DNA of 8,058 nucleotides from an uncultured Lachnospiraceae bacterium (GTDB lineage: Bacteria > Bacillota_A > Clostridia > Lachnospirales > Lachnospiraceae): positions 1 through 8,058 of the forward strand of contig USPJ01000038.1 of NCBI GenBank assembly GCA_900556645.1, written 5' to 3'. The notes under the pieces were generated by a model. It was not told where the DNA came from. It saw only the letters and a list, made by a program, of their open reading frames with translations, and searched no databases. Made by a program: the position numbers and the translations under genes. This document shows, in pieces, positions 1 to 6,881 of the stretch. Numbering within the stretch: the stretch's first letter is position 1; every line of letters starts with the position of its first letter.

Positions 1-279
1 CATAGAGCATTGGAGGATGTGAAGGCTACACAACGGCTCTATGAAAAACTGGAACAGGAGTTTGAAAAGAAACAGCCAGATGTTTTTGAACCAAAGCCTC
101 TTTTATACAAAGCAAAGAAACAGACACCTGCCACAATGCGTCAAAAAAAGCACTTGAAAGAACTGGCAGAGTATCATAAAATAGACCTTAACCTGCCGTG
201 GGAAACCCTTACCAGAAATGAGGCATCCAGGCAGGTGGATAAGATTATTTCAACATACGGAAGAATCCCAAAAGATTAA
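1..279 (+). CDS. DnaQ-like 3'-5' exonuclease (DEDDh family), C-terminal part only
   Basis: The reading frame is open from base 1, so this is the 3' end of a longer gene; the TTG at base 10 is an internal leucine codon, not a start. The first visible residues are HRALEDVKAT. This matches the Exo III motif of DEDDh exonucleases (H-x4-D, here His and Asp five apart), which supplies the catalytic histidine and last metal-binding aspartate. Such enzymes remove nucleotides from DNA or RNA 3' ends in the cytoplasm. After the motif come about 80 charged residues ending in a small helical segment with LTRNEASRQVDKI. That pattern recalls a short LT-x-x-EAS-x-x-(I/V)D motif found at the ends of various nucleic-acid proteins; this comparison is from memory. 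Exo I and II lie outside the window, so the exact subfamily (DNA polymerase III epsilon-like or other) cannot be told. The stop overlaps the stop of the convergent minus-strand gene. Confidence 0.8.
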   Translation, partial: HRALEDVKATQRLYEKLEQEFEKKQPDVFEPKPLLYKAKKQTPATMRQKKHLKELAEYHKIDLNLPWETLTRNEASRQVDKIISTYGRIPKD

Positions 280-887
280 GGCTGGGAATTTAATTCTTCC
301 AGTTTTTCCAAGATAACATCCTTGGAAAGAGAGTTTAAGATTTTTGCAGTTTCTATCAGGGAACGGATTTTACGTCCTTCTCCCTTTTCCTGATAAAGAG
401 AAGCCAGTAAAGTATAATTGGAAGTAACATCACTGCAGATTTTGATGCCATACTCCAGAACAGTAATGGCGTCCTCGGTATAAGAATGGGAAGCCAAAGC
501 TTCGCCGTAATCGGCAATGGTGCGAACCAGTTGGGTATAGTTTTCGTCATAGGAGCTTAAGGTATCCAGATTACCGGCACCATAGGTAAGCATCAGATCC
601 GTATTGGAGATTCCGGTAAGATTATAGATTTTTTCCGAAGATAGCTGTTGAAGCTTTTCTTCAAAAGGAAGCAGGTCTTCTTCGGAATGAAGTCCCATGG
701 GGAAGGTTTCCAGAGGAACAGTGATATACTCCAGATTTGAGAGGTCTTTACTTCTGGTATTTAAAGCACGGTTTTCCCGGGACCAGAATTCCGTTTCACG
801 TTCTGTTTCCCGACGTTCAATCTGACGTCTTCGGAAAGCGTAATATAAGATAAAAACCATAAATATTGTCAAGCAGGGGAACAGCAT
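276..887 (-). CDS. Membrane-anchored TPR-like helical protein, function unknown
   Basis: The 203-residue product starts with a hydrophobic segment (about residues 2-18) followed at once by Arg/Lys-rich RRRQIERR. By the positive-inside rule this is a single N-terminal anchor with the rest in the cytoplasm. Residues 22-45 are highly charged and could extend as a helix. Residues 120-200 form alternating amphipathic helices (LVRTIADYGEALASHSYTED, then a segment with ITVLEYGIKI and YTLLASLYQEKGE) of the type seen in tetratricopeptide repeats, so a scaffolding or partner-binding role is plausible. No catalytic motif is visible. The ATG at 887 has a good Shine-Dalgarno, GAAAGGAG on the minus strand (905-898), ten bases upstream. 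A perfect TATAAT lies at 914-909 on the minus strand but lacks a clear -35. The gene is divergent from the small ORF at 932 and converges with the exonuclease. The coding call is firm; the function is unknown. Confidence 0.75.
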   Translation of the reverse strand: MLFPCLTIFMVFILYYAFRRRQIERRETERETEFWSRENRALNTRSKDLSNLEYITVPLETFPMGLHSEEDLLPFEEKLQQLSSEKIYNLTGISNTDLMLTYGAGNLDTLSSYDENYTQLVRTIADYGEALASHSYTEDAITVLEYGIKICSDVTSNYTLLASLYQEKGEGRKIRSLIETAKILNSLSKDVILEKLEELNSQP

Positions 888-896
888 AAGTGTAAT
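866..896 (+). promoter_or_regulatory. Possible promoter for the small ORF at 932
   Basis: TTGTCA (866-871) resembles the -35 consensus and TGTAAT (891-896) the -10, with a long 19-base spacer. Transcription would begin near 903, leaving about 30 bases of leader before the ATG at 932. The elements lie inside the start of the opposing TPR-like gene. The spacing is poor, so this is tentative. Confidence 0.3.
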
Positions 897-931
897 GCTC
901 CTTTCTATATTATATAAGTGAGGTGAAAAAT

Positions 932-1033
932 ATGGATTACCGTAATTCTAAGAAAAAGAGAGTCTTTGCAGGTGTTATTGTCATCATTTTAGTTGCAGCA
1001 ATGATTCTTTCTCTTGTGTTGGCTGCCTTCTAG
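932..1033 (+). CDS. Small single-pass membrane protein, 33 residues
   Basis: This short ORF runs ATG to TAG. It encodes a basic N-terminus (MDYRNSKKKRVF) followed by about 20 hydrophobic residues (roughly 12-33, rich in Val, Ile, Leu and Ala) that reach the C-terminus. That is the pattern of a tiny inner-membrane protein with its N-terminus in the cytoplasm. It also resembles an uncleaved signal anchor; no cleavage site or exported mature part remains. An AGGTGA ribosome binding site (921-926) lies five bases before the ATG, which strongly supports translation. The gene is divergent from the membrane-anchored TPR-like gene, with only 44 bases between the starts, so the two may be co-regulated; that is an inference. 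I do not recognise a named family. The function is unknown. Confidence 0.65.
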   Translation: MDYRNSKKKRVFAGVIVIILVAAMILSLVLAAF

Positions 1034-1088
1034 GACATAATATACTAAAAGGAAGTTGGCGTGTCAAATTTATTGGGCAGGCTGCATC

Positions 1089-1116
1089 TTGAAAAACCGT
1101 ATTTTTATGGTAAAAT
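1089..1116 (+). promoter_or_regulatory. Sigma-A type promoter of the VanW-domain gene
   Basis: TTGAAA (1089-1094) as -35, a 16-base spacer, and TAAAAT (1111-1116) as -10, preceded by TGG (1108-1110), which makes an extended -10. The expected start of transcription is near 1122-1124, about 48 bases before the ATG at 1171. A second TATAAT at 1118-1123 has no matching -35. I see no further gene in the 137-base gap between the small ORF and this gene. Confidence 0.65.
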
Positions 1117-1170
1117 GTATAATGTTGCTGGACATGATACCATTGGAATGGCATAGGAAAGGATATTAGA

Positions 1171-2763
1171 ATGAAAAATATGAAGAAACGATGGTCGATA
1201 TTTGCGGTGGGAATTGCAGCAGTAGTACTGGTAGCGGGAGCAATTATTACCGTAAATGTAAAAGCAGAAGAGGAGGAGAAGCTTGTAATACCGGACCGCG
1301 TTTATATAGGAGATATTTCCGTAGGAGGAATGACTGCGGAGGAAGCATCAAAAGCAGTAGAAGAATATGTGGAAAAACTGGAAGATATGCCGGTTAAATT
1401 GGAGGCTGACGGAAACAGCATTGACGTAACAGCTAAGGATTTGGGCGTGAAGTGGGGCAATAAAGAGATTGCCGAGAAAGCACTGAATTTGGGAAGAACC
1501 GGCAATCTGATTACCAGATACAAAGAGAAAAAAGATTTGGAAAAGGGAGATAAGGTATTTTCCATTTCCTATGATATAGATAAGAGTAAGGTAAAATCTC
1601 TCTTAAAAGAAAATGAGAGCAATCTGAATCAGGATGCAGAGGACAATGGATTAACCCGTGAAAACGGAAGATTTGTCTATGTAGAGGGACATGACGGAAT
1701 CAAGATTAAGATTGATGAATCCGTAACCGCAATTAAAAACTATATGAATCAGGAGTGGGATGGAAAAGAAACGACCATTGCCCTGGAAGCAAAGATTGTA
1801 GAACCAAGAGGCACGGAAGAAGAATTGGCACAGGTACAGGATTTACTGGGTGCTTACAGTACGGATTTCAGCTCCTCGGCAGCGGGACGTGCTAAGAATG
1901 TAAAGAACGGTGCGGCAAAGATTAACGGAACCATCCTTTATCCGGGAGACGAGTTTTCTGTGCATGATGCAGTGACACCGTTTAATGAAGAAAACGGATA
2001 TGCTCTGGCAGGTTCCTATGAGAATGGTACAACCGTAGAGACCTACGGTGGAGGTATCTGTCAGGTTTCCACCACCCTCTATAATGCGGCAATCCGTGCA
2101 GAGCTGGGTATTACGGAAAGATATGCCCATTCCATGATTGTAAATTATGTGGAGCCGTCTATGGATGCAGCAATTTCAGGAGAATATAAGGATTTAAAAT
2201 TTAAGAATACTACAGAGACCCCGATTTATATCGAAGGATATACAGACGGAGGCATCATTCACTTTAATATTTACGGAAAAGAGACCAGAGAAGCAGGCAG
2301 AGAAGTAAAATTTGTCAGTGAAACTATCAGCCAGACAGATCCGGGAGTACAGTATGTTGCAGATGGAAGTCTGCCAATTGGAACCATTACTACCAGTCAG
2401 CAGGCACATACCGGTAAGAAGGCGAAACTATGGAAAATTGTCTTAGTAAATGGTGAGGAAAAGAGCAGAGAAGAATTTAACAGCTCTACTTATCAGGCAT
2501 CTCCAAAGATTGTATTAGTAGGAACCATGTCAGGAAATGCCAATGCAGTGGCGGCAATCAACAATGCTATTGCAACACAGGATGAGGCAACCATTTCGGC
2601 AGCGGCAGCAGCAAATTGCGATGATGCCATTGCTGCGGCACAGGCACAGGCGGCGGCAGAAGCAGCAGCAAGGGCAGCTCAGGAGGCTGCTCAGGCAGTA
2701 GAGCCGCAGACAGAAACGCAGACACAGACGCCGGGAAAAGCTGATATGCTCAGAACACCGTAG
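1171..2763 (+). CDS. VanW family surface protein with peptidoglycan-binding-like and G5-like regions
   Basis: The 530-residue protein has a basic N-terminus (KNMKKR) and a hydrophobic stretch (about 9-28) that acts as signal peptide or anchor, so it is exported. Residues 42-210 fit the region placed before VanW domains in Firmicutes (YIGDISVGGMTAEEA near 45; a putative PG_binding_4-like fold at about 130-205). The VanW core spans about 225-370, with INGTILYPGDEFS near 251 and the hallmark YGGGICQVSTTLYNAA at 292-307. Residues 379-452 look like a G5 domain, ending KIVLVGT. A low-complexity tail from about 456 is very rich in Ala, Gln and Glu and ends QTETQTQTPGKADMLRTP. Proteins of this build are thought to bind the cell wall; VanW itself has no settled enzymatic role. 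There is no van resistance cluster here, so this is not evidence of glycopeptide resistance. An AAAGGA site (1158-1163) lies seven bases before the chosen ATG. Confidence 0.9.
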   Translation: MKNMKKRWSIFAVGIAAVVLVAGAIITVNVKAEEEEKLVIPDRVYIGDISVGGMTAEEASKAVEEYVEKLEDMPVKLEADGNSIDVTAKDLGVKWGNKEIAEKALNLGRTGNLITRYKEKKDLEKGDKVFSISYDIDKSKVKSLLKENESNLNQDAEDNGLTRENGRFVYVEGHDGIKIKIDESVTAIKNYMNQEWDGKETTIALEAKIVEPRGTEEELAQVQDLLGAYSTDFSSSAAGRAKNVKNGAAKINGTILYPGDEFSVHDAVTPFNEENGYALAGSYENGTTVETYGGGICQVSTTLYNAAIRAELGITERYAHSMIVNYVEPSMDAAISGEYKDLKFKNTTETPIYIEGYTDGGIIHFNIYGKETREAGREVKFVSETISQTDPGVQYVADGSLPIGTITTSQQAHTGKKAKLWKIVLVNGEEKSREEFNSSTYQASPKIVLVGTMSGNANAVAAINNAIATQDEATISAAAAANCDDAIAAAQAQAAAEAAARAAQEAAQAVEPQTETQTQTPGKADMLRTP

Positions 2764-2780
2764 GATTTTGGTAGAAGACG

Positions 2781-2808
2781 AAGGCTGTCTCAGAATTGAG
2801 GCAGCCTT
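2781..2808 (+). terminator. Hairpin after the VanW gene, probable terminator
   Basis: Two 12-base arms (2781-2792 and 2797-2808) pair completely, with one G-U wobble, around a GAAU loop. The hairpin lies 17 bases after the VanW stop. The sequence that follows (GATTATAAAT) is A/T-rich but has no real run of T, so termination may be partial. It ends 38 bases before the next start, so some transcripts may read into the AIR-synthase-like gene. Confidence 0.6.
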
Positions 2809-2837
2809 GATTATAAATGATGTTAAGCAAAAAAAAT

Positions 2838-2842
2838 GAGGA
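2838..2842 (+). promoter_or_regulatory. Ribosome binding site that fixes the start of the AIR-synthase-like gene
   Basis: GAGGA lies four bases before the ATG at 2847. The in-frame ATGs at 2817 and 2820 have no Shine-Dalgarno sequence and would add a Lys/Asn-rich stretch of ten residues before the family-like MKVGKLPESVL. The start at 2847 is therefore preferred. Confidence 0.65.
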
Positions 2843-2846
2843 AACT

Positions 2847-3833
2847 ATGAAGGTTGGAAAGTTGCCGGAAAGCGTATTAAAGCGTTCTGTTTTCAAACAA
2901 CTGCATACGAAGAGAGAAGAAGTACTTCTGGGAGCAGGAGTGGGGGAAGACTGTGCAGCAATGCAGCTTGACAGTGGCGAGATTTTTGTAATCTCCACAG
3001 ACCCCATTACAGGAACTGCAAAGGATATAGGAGATTTGGCTGTTCAGATTACAGTGAATGATTTGGCCAGTGCAGGAGCAGAACCGATAGGAATTATGTT
3101 GACTATGCTTTTGCCGGAGGATGCCACAGAAGAAGAATTGAAGCATGTGATGGCACAGGTGGAGTCTGCCTGTGAAAAGAACCGAATTCAGGTTATGGGC
3201 GGACACACGGAGGTTACCCGGGTGGTGAGCCAGATTGTGGTTTCGGTCACTGGTGTGGGAAAAGCAAAGGAAGGTAGATTGATTTCCACTGCAGATGTAT
3301 TGCCGGATATGGATATTCTGGTAACTAAGTGGATAGGAATAGAAGGAACTGCCATATTGGCAAAGGAAAAAGAACAGGAACTGAGTACCAGATACACAAA
3401 GCCGTTTTTAGAAGCGGCGAAAGGACTGGACCGGTATCTGTCCGTATTGCCGGAGGCCGCTACCGCCGTTAAGTCTGGCGTCGCGGCAATGCATGATGTG
3501 ACAGAGGGTGGAATTTTTGGAGCTCTTTGGGAAATGGCAGAAGCATCCGGCGTCGGACTTGAAATTGATTTGAAGAAGATTCCGTTAAAACAGGAGACAG
3601 TAGAAATTTGTGAATATTTTGGAATCAGTCCCTATGAGCTGATTTCCAGCGGTTCCATGCTGATGGCTGCAAAGGACGGGAATCGTCTGGTTATGGAATT
3701 GCAAAAGGAAGGAATCCCTGCGGTAATCATCGGAAAAGCAACAGCAGGAAAAGACAGAATTCTGTGGAATGAGGATGAATGCAGATATTTAGAGCCTCCG
3801 AAAACGGATGAATTATATAAGGTTTTAAAATAA
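2847..3833 (+). CDS. AIR synthase (PurM) family protein, HypE-like, stand-alone
   Basis: At 328 residues from the preferred start, the protein has the two-domain layout of the PurM/HypE/ThiL/SelD ATP-binding superfamily. Visible motifs are GAGVGEDCA (29-37) and TDPITG (51-56), which bind metal and phosphate in relatives. NDLASAGAEP (71-80) and GGHTEV (118-123) follow. The second domain has HDVTEGG (216-222) and SSGSML (267-272). The closest relatives are HypE-like proteins, often annotated as hydrogenase maturation factors. True HypE ends in a conserved Cys (PRIC-type tail) that carries the carbamoyl then cyano group; this protein ends DELYKVLK, so that chemistry is unlikely. No hyp or hydrogenase gene is nearby. 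It probably uses ATP to activate a small substrate, but which one is unknown. It is the first gene of the tight cluster that continues with the Lrp-type regulator 25 bases downstream. Confidence 0.85.
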   Translation: MKVGKLPESVLKRSVFKQLHTKREEVLLGAGVGEDCAAMQLDSGEIFVISTDPITGTAKDIGDLAVQITVNDLASAGAEPIGIMLTMLLPEDATEEELKHVMAQVESACEKNRIQVMGGHTEVTRVVSQIVVSVTGVGKAKEGRLISTADVLPDMDILVTKWIGIEGTAILAKEKEQELSTRYTKPFLEAAKGLDRYLSVLPEAATAVKSGVAAMHDVTEGGIFGALWEMAEASGVGLEIDLKKIPLKQETVEICEYFGISPYELISSGSMLMAAKDGNRLVMELQKEGIPAVIIGKATAGKDRILWNEDECRYLEPPKTDELYKVLK

Positions 3834-3845
3834 GTGATTGAAATA

Positions 3846-3853
3846 TTGGAGGA
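3846..3853 (+). promoter_or_regulatory. Ribosome binding site that fixes the start of the Lrp-type gene
   Basis: TTGGAGGA, with the core GGAGG at 3848-3852, sits six bases before the ATG at 3859. This rules out the upstream in-frame TTG at 3838, which has no such site and would itself lie partly under this ribosome binding site. Confidence 0.8.
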
Positions 3854-3858
3854 AAATT

Positions 3859-4341
3859 ATGCGAGAAAAGATTTTGACTTTTATAGAAAAAAATAGCAGA
3901 GTTGATTTGAATGAGCTGGCAATTATGCTAGGTGTTCAAGAAGCAGACGTATTAAATGAATTAGAGGCAATGGAGGCAGAGCACATTATCTGTGGTTACC
4001 ATACTTTGATTAACTGGGATAAAACAGGAATTGAGAAAGTAACGGCAATGATAGAGGTTCGGGTTACTCCGCAGAGGGATATGGGATTTGATAAAGTGGC
4101 AGAACGCATTTATAACTATCCTGAAGTCAATGCGGTATATCTGATTTCCGGCGGTTTTGATTTTATGGTTATTCTGGAAGGAAAAACTTTGCGTGAGATT
4201 GCACAGTTTGTATCAGATAAGCTTTCTACGCTGGATTCTGTTTTAAGTACTAAGACCAATTTTATTTTGAAAAAATATAAAGATCACGGAACGATTATGG
4301 CTGCACCGAAAAAAGATGAAAGGATACATATGATACCATGA
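3859..4341 (+). CDS. Lrp/AsnC family transcriptional regulator
   Basis: The 160-residue protein is the usual length for the family. Residues 1-47 form a winged helix-turn-helix (SRVDLNELAIMLGVQEADVL in the helix-turn-helix, then EAMEAEHIICGY leading into the wing). A RAM/effector-binding domain spans about 60-138, with VTAMIEVRVTP, then VYLISGGFDFMVILEG, the typical glycine-rich turn that contacts ligand in relatives. Lrp proteins form dimers to octamers on DNA and respond to amino acids. This one overlaps the aminotransferase by four bases (ATGA), so the two are translated together. Regulation of the aminotransferase gene, the operon or itself by an amino acid is a reasonable inference. No operator can be pointed to, because the upstream gap is only 25 bases; any site would lie further upstream. 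The C-terminal tail after 140 is Lys/Asp-rich and unremarkable. Confidence 0.92.
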   Translation: MREKILTFIEKNSRVDLNELAIMLGVQEADVLNELEAMEAEHIICGYHTLINWDKTGIEKVTAMIEVRVTPQRDMGFDKVAERIYNYPEVNAVYLISGGFDFMVILEGKTLREIAQFVSDKLSTLDSVLSTKTNFILKKYKDHGTIMAAPKKDERIHMIP

Positions 4342-5507
4342 GAAACCCATTATCTCAAAGAATAGTTGATATAGAACCGTCCGGTATCCGTAAATTTTTT
4401 GACATTGTAAATGAGATGGAGGATGCCATTTCTTTAGGTGTGGGAGAGCCGGATTTTGATACCCCTTGGCATATTCGGGATGAAGGTATTTTTTCACTGG
4501 AAAAGGGAAGAACCTTCTATACCTCAAATGCGGGATTAAAAGAATTGAAACAGGAAATTTCAAAATATATCTATCGGAAATGTGATGTTTTTTACGATTA
4601 TGAGAAAGAGGTCATGGTAACGGTAGGAGGCAGTGAAGCCATTGACATTGCCATGCGGGCAATGCTGGATCCGGGTGATGAAGTCTTGATTCCACAGCCA
4701 AGCTATGTGTCCTACGAGCCGTGTGCTATTTTAGCAAACGGAGTCCCGGTAATTATTGAATTGAAGGAAGAAAATGAGTTCCGGCTGACCAAAGAAGAGT
4801 TAGAGGCAGCCATTACACCAAAAACTAAGCTTTTGGTACTGCCGTTTCCGAATAATCCTACGGGAGCTATTATGGAGCGAAAGGATTTAGAAGCCATTGC
4901 AGAGGTGGTAAAGGAACATGATATTTTTGTGCTGAGTGACGAGATTTACTCGGAACTGACTTATCTGGAAGAGCATGTGACCATAGCGTCTTTGCCGGAA
5001 ATGAAGGAGCGTACCGTTTTGATTAACGGATTTTCCAAAGCTTATGCCATGACCGGCTGGCGTCTGGGTTATGCCTGTGCACCTGAGAACATTTTGACAC
5101 AGATGTTGAAAATTCATCAGTTTGCTATTATGTGTGCTCCTACCACCAGTCAGTATGCGGCTGTTTCAGCATTGCGGAATGGAGATGATGATGTGGCAAA
5201 GATGAGGGAAGAGTATAATGCCAGAAGAAGGTATCTGGTACACCGTTTTAAGGAAATGAAGCTGCAGTGCTTTGAACCTTTCGGAGCCTTTTACATTTTC
5301 CCTTGTATTAAAGAATTTGGAATGACCTCAGAGGAATTTGCCAATCGGTTTTTACAGGAAGAAAAGGTAGCGGTGGTTCCGGGAACCGCATTTGGAGCAT
5401 GTGGGGAAGGATTCCTGAGAATTTCCTATGCATATTCTTTGGAGAATCTAAAAGAAGCTTTAGAGCGGTTGGAGCGTTTTATCACCCGCTTGCGAGAGGA
5501 AGCATAA
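4338..5507 (+). CDS. PLP-dependent class I/II aminotransferase (aspartate/aromatic type)
   Basis: The 389-residue cytoplasmic enzyme has full fold-type I aminotransferase features. Substrate-loop motif VGEPDFDTP lies at 35-43 and GGSEAID at 97-103. PNNPTG (171-176) holds the Asn that contacts the cofactor ring, and SDEIYSEL (200-207) the Asp that pairs with the pyridine nitrogen plus a Tyr. SKAYAMTGWRLG (233-244) has the Schiff-base Lys234. FLRISYA (359-365) has Arg361, equivalent to the Arg that binds the substrate carboxylate. Such enzymes move amino groups between amino acids and 2-oxo acids; the exact substrate (aspartate, aromatic or other) is not decided by sequence alone. The start overlaps the stop of the Lrp-type gene. 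Its nearest ribosome binding site (GAAAGGA, 4318-4324) is rather far, at 13 bases, so translation may depend on coupling. Confidence 0.92.
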   Translation: MRNPLSQRIVDIEPSGIRKFFDIVNEMEDAISLGVGEPDFDTPWHIRDEGIFSLEKGRTFYTSNAGLKELKQEISKYIYRKCDVFYDYEKEVMVTVGGSEAIDIAMRAMLDPGDEVLIPQPSYVSYEPCAILANGVPVIIELKEENEFRLTKEELEAAITPKTKLLVLPFPNNPTGAIMERKDLEAIAEVVKEHDIFVLSDEIYSELTYLEEHVTIASLPEMKERTVLINGFSKAYAMTGWRLGYACAPENILTQMLKIHQFAIMCAPTTSQYAAVSALRNGDDDVAKMREEYNARRRYLVHRFKEMKLQCFEPFGAFYIFPCIKEFGMTSEEFANRFLQEEKVAVVPGTAFGACGEGFLRISYAYSLENLKEALERLERFITRLREEA

Positions 5508-5508
5508 T

Positions 5509-6009
5509 ATGGCAAAGTTAAATATTGTGTTGTTTGAACCGGAAATTCCGGCAAATACAGGAAATATCGGAAGAACCTGTGTGGCAACAGGAACAAAGCT
5601 GCATCTTATTGAGCCTTTGGGATTCAGCCTTAGTGAAAAAGCAATTAAAAGAGCCGGAATGGACTATTGGTCAGAATTGGAAGTGGAACGTTATGTAAAC
5701 TATGAGGATTTCTTACAGAAAAATCCTAATGCTAAGATTTACATGGCAACCACGAAAGGGAAGCATGTGTATACCGAAGTTTCCTTTGAACCGGACTGTT
5801 ATATTATGTTTGGAAAGGAAAGTGCAGGGATACCGGAGGAGATTCTGATTGAACACCCGGAGGAATGTATCAGAATTCCAATGATAGGGGAGACACGTTC
5901 ACTAAATCTTTCCAATTCTGTGGCGATTGTCCTCTATGAGGCATTGCGGCAGAATCAGTTTGACCATATGAAGCTGGAGGGAGAATTACATCATCTTCAG
6001 TGGAAATAA
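5509..6009 (+). CDS. trmL: tRNA (cytidine(34)-2'-O)-methyltransferase, SPOUT family
   Basis: At 166 residues this matches the short single-domain SPOUT enzymes TrmL/YibK/CspR. They use S-adenosylmethionine to methylate the ribose of nucleotide 34 in the anticodon of certain leucine tRNAs. The three SPOUT motifs are clear: PEIPANTGNIGRT (11-23), with the Asn and Arg used in catalysis and binding; FGKESAGIPEEIL (101-113); and IPMIGETRSLNLSNSVAIVL (123-142), which forms the knotted cofactor pocket. An N-terminal MAKLNIVLFEPEIP is typical. The start lies one base after the aminotransferase stop, with AGAGGA (5495-5500) as ribosome binding site inside that gene. The tight linkage suggests joint transcription. 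Functional assignment to position 34 rests on family similarity. Confidence 0.93.
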   Translation: MAKLNIVLFEPEIPANTGNIGRTCVATGTKLHLIEPLGFSLSEKAIKRAGMDYWSELEVERYVNYEDFLQKNPNAKIYMATTKGKHVYTEVSFEPDCYIMFGKESAGIPEEILIEHPEECIRIPMIGETRSLNLSNSVAIVLYEALRQNQFDHMKLEGELHHLQWK

Positions 6010-6018
6010 GAGGATACT

Positions 6019-6867
6019 ATGGGAATTATTAAGACAAAAGGATTAATACACGAATATATTCATCGGGACGAAGAGGGAAATGTAGAATCTATTCAGAACG
6101 CATTGGCAGGAGTGGATATCGACATTGAAAAGGGACAGTTTGTGGCAATTCTGGGTCATAACGGTTCCGGCAAGTCCACTTTGGCAAAGCATATGAATGC
6201 CATCCTAAAGCCTACCGAGGGAACTATGTGGGTTGGAGGAATGGATACCGCTGAGGATGAACATCTGTGGGATATCCGCCAGAATGCAGGAATGGTGTTT
6301 CAGAATCCCGACAACCAGATTATCGCCAGTGTGGTGGAAGAGGATGTGGGATTCGGACCGGAGAATATCGGAGTGCCTACGGATGAAATCTGGCAGAGGG
6401 TGGAGGAAAGCCTGAAGTCGGTGGGAATGTTAAAATTCCGTAGCCATTCGCCTAATAAGCTTTCCGGCGGACAGAAGCAACGAGTAGCCATTGCGGGAGT
6501 GGTGGCTATGCAACCGGACTGCATTATTCTGGATGAGCCTACGGCTATGCTGGACCCCAACGGAAGAAAAGAGGTTTTAAAAACCGCACATCTTCTGAAC
6601 AGGGAAAAGGGCGTTACGATTATTCTGATTACACATTACATGGAAGAAGTGGTGGAGGCGGATAAGGTATTTGTGATGGACAAAGGAGAGATTGTTATGG
6701 AGGGAACTCCAAGAGAGATTTTCTCACAGGTAGATACCTTAAAAGCCCATCGTTTGGATGTACCTCAGATTACACTTCTGGCAGACGAGCTTCGAAAGTC
6801 AGGACTTCCGATTCCTGCGGGGATTCTTACTCGAGAAGAACTGGTGGAAGTGTTATGTAAACTCTAA
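6019..6867 (+). CDS. ecfA1: Energy-coupling factor (ECF) transporter ATP-binding protein EcfA1
   Basis: The 282-residue ABC ATPase belongs to the shared energising module of group II ECF transporters, which import vitamins and cofactors with various S components. Walker [10 protein letters not shown] lies at 46-54, the Q-loop FQNPDNQ at 94-100, the signature LSGGQKQR at 148-155, Walker B CIILDEP at 168-174 (Asp172, Glu173) and the switch His206 in ITHYMEE. All key residues are intact. The order A1, A2, T is standard; it is called A1 because it comes first and its start [20 protein letters not shown] is the A1 style. A GAGGA site (6010-6014) precedes the ATG closely, and the gap after trmL is nine bases. 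It acts on the cytoplasmic face with EcfA2 and EcfT. Confidence 0.95.
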   Translation: MGIIKTKGLIHEYIHRDEEGNVESIQNALAGVDIDIEKGQFVAILGHNGSGKSTLAKHMNAILKPTEGTMWVGGMDTAEDEHLWDIRQNAGMVFQNPDNQIIASVVEEDVGFGPENIGVPTDEIWQRVEESLKSVGMLKFRSHSPNKLSGGQKQRVAIAGVVAMQPDCIILDEPTAMLDPNGRKEVLKTAHLLNREKGVTIILITHYMEEVVEADKVFVMDKGEIVMEGTPREIFSQVDTLKAHRLDVPQITLLADELRKSGLPIPAGILTREELVEVLCKL

Positions 6868-6881
6868 ATGCAGGTGAAAAG

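Noticed and set aside
281..301. Possible hairpin (CTGG...CCAG) after the exonuclease stop
   Set aside because: The stem is short, needs a two-base bulge and has no T-run, so it is not a credible terminator.
909..914. Perfect minus-strand TATAAT as -10 for the TPR-like gene
   Set aside because: No acceptable -35 lies 16-18 bases away, and transcription would start within the ribosome binding site. It is kept only as a remark in the gene entry.
1034..1170. Riboswitch or small RNA in the gap before the VanW gene
   Set aside because: Apart from the promoter and ribosome binding site, no stable paired structure or known aptamer pattern is visible.
1171..2763. VanW gene as a vancomycin-resistance determinant
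   Set aside because: No vanR/S, ligase or dehydrogenase genes are nearby. VanW domains are common in ordinary surface proteins of these bacteria.
2877..3206. 109-codon minus-strand open frame opposite the AIR-synthase-like gene
   Set aside because: The Cys/His-rich translation is a mirror of the real gene's codon pattern, not a zinc-finger protein.
3838..3858. Upstream TTG start for the Lrp-type gene
   Set aside because: The strong GGAGG just before the ATG at 3859 decides the start; the extra seven residues do not fit the family.
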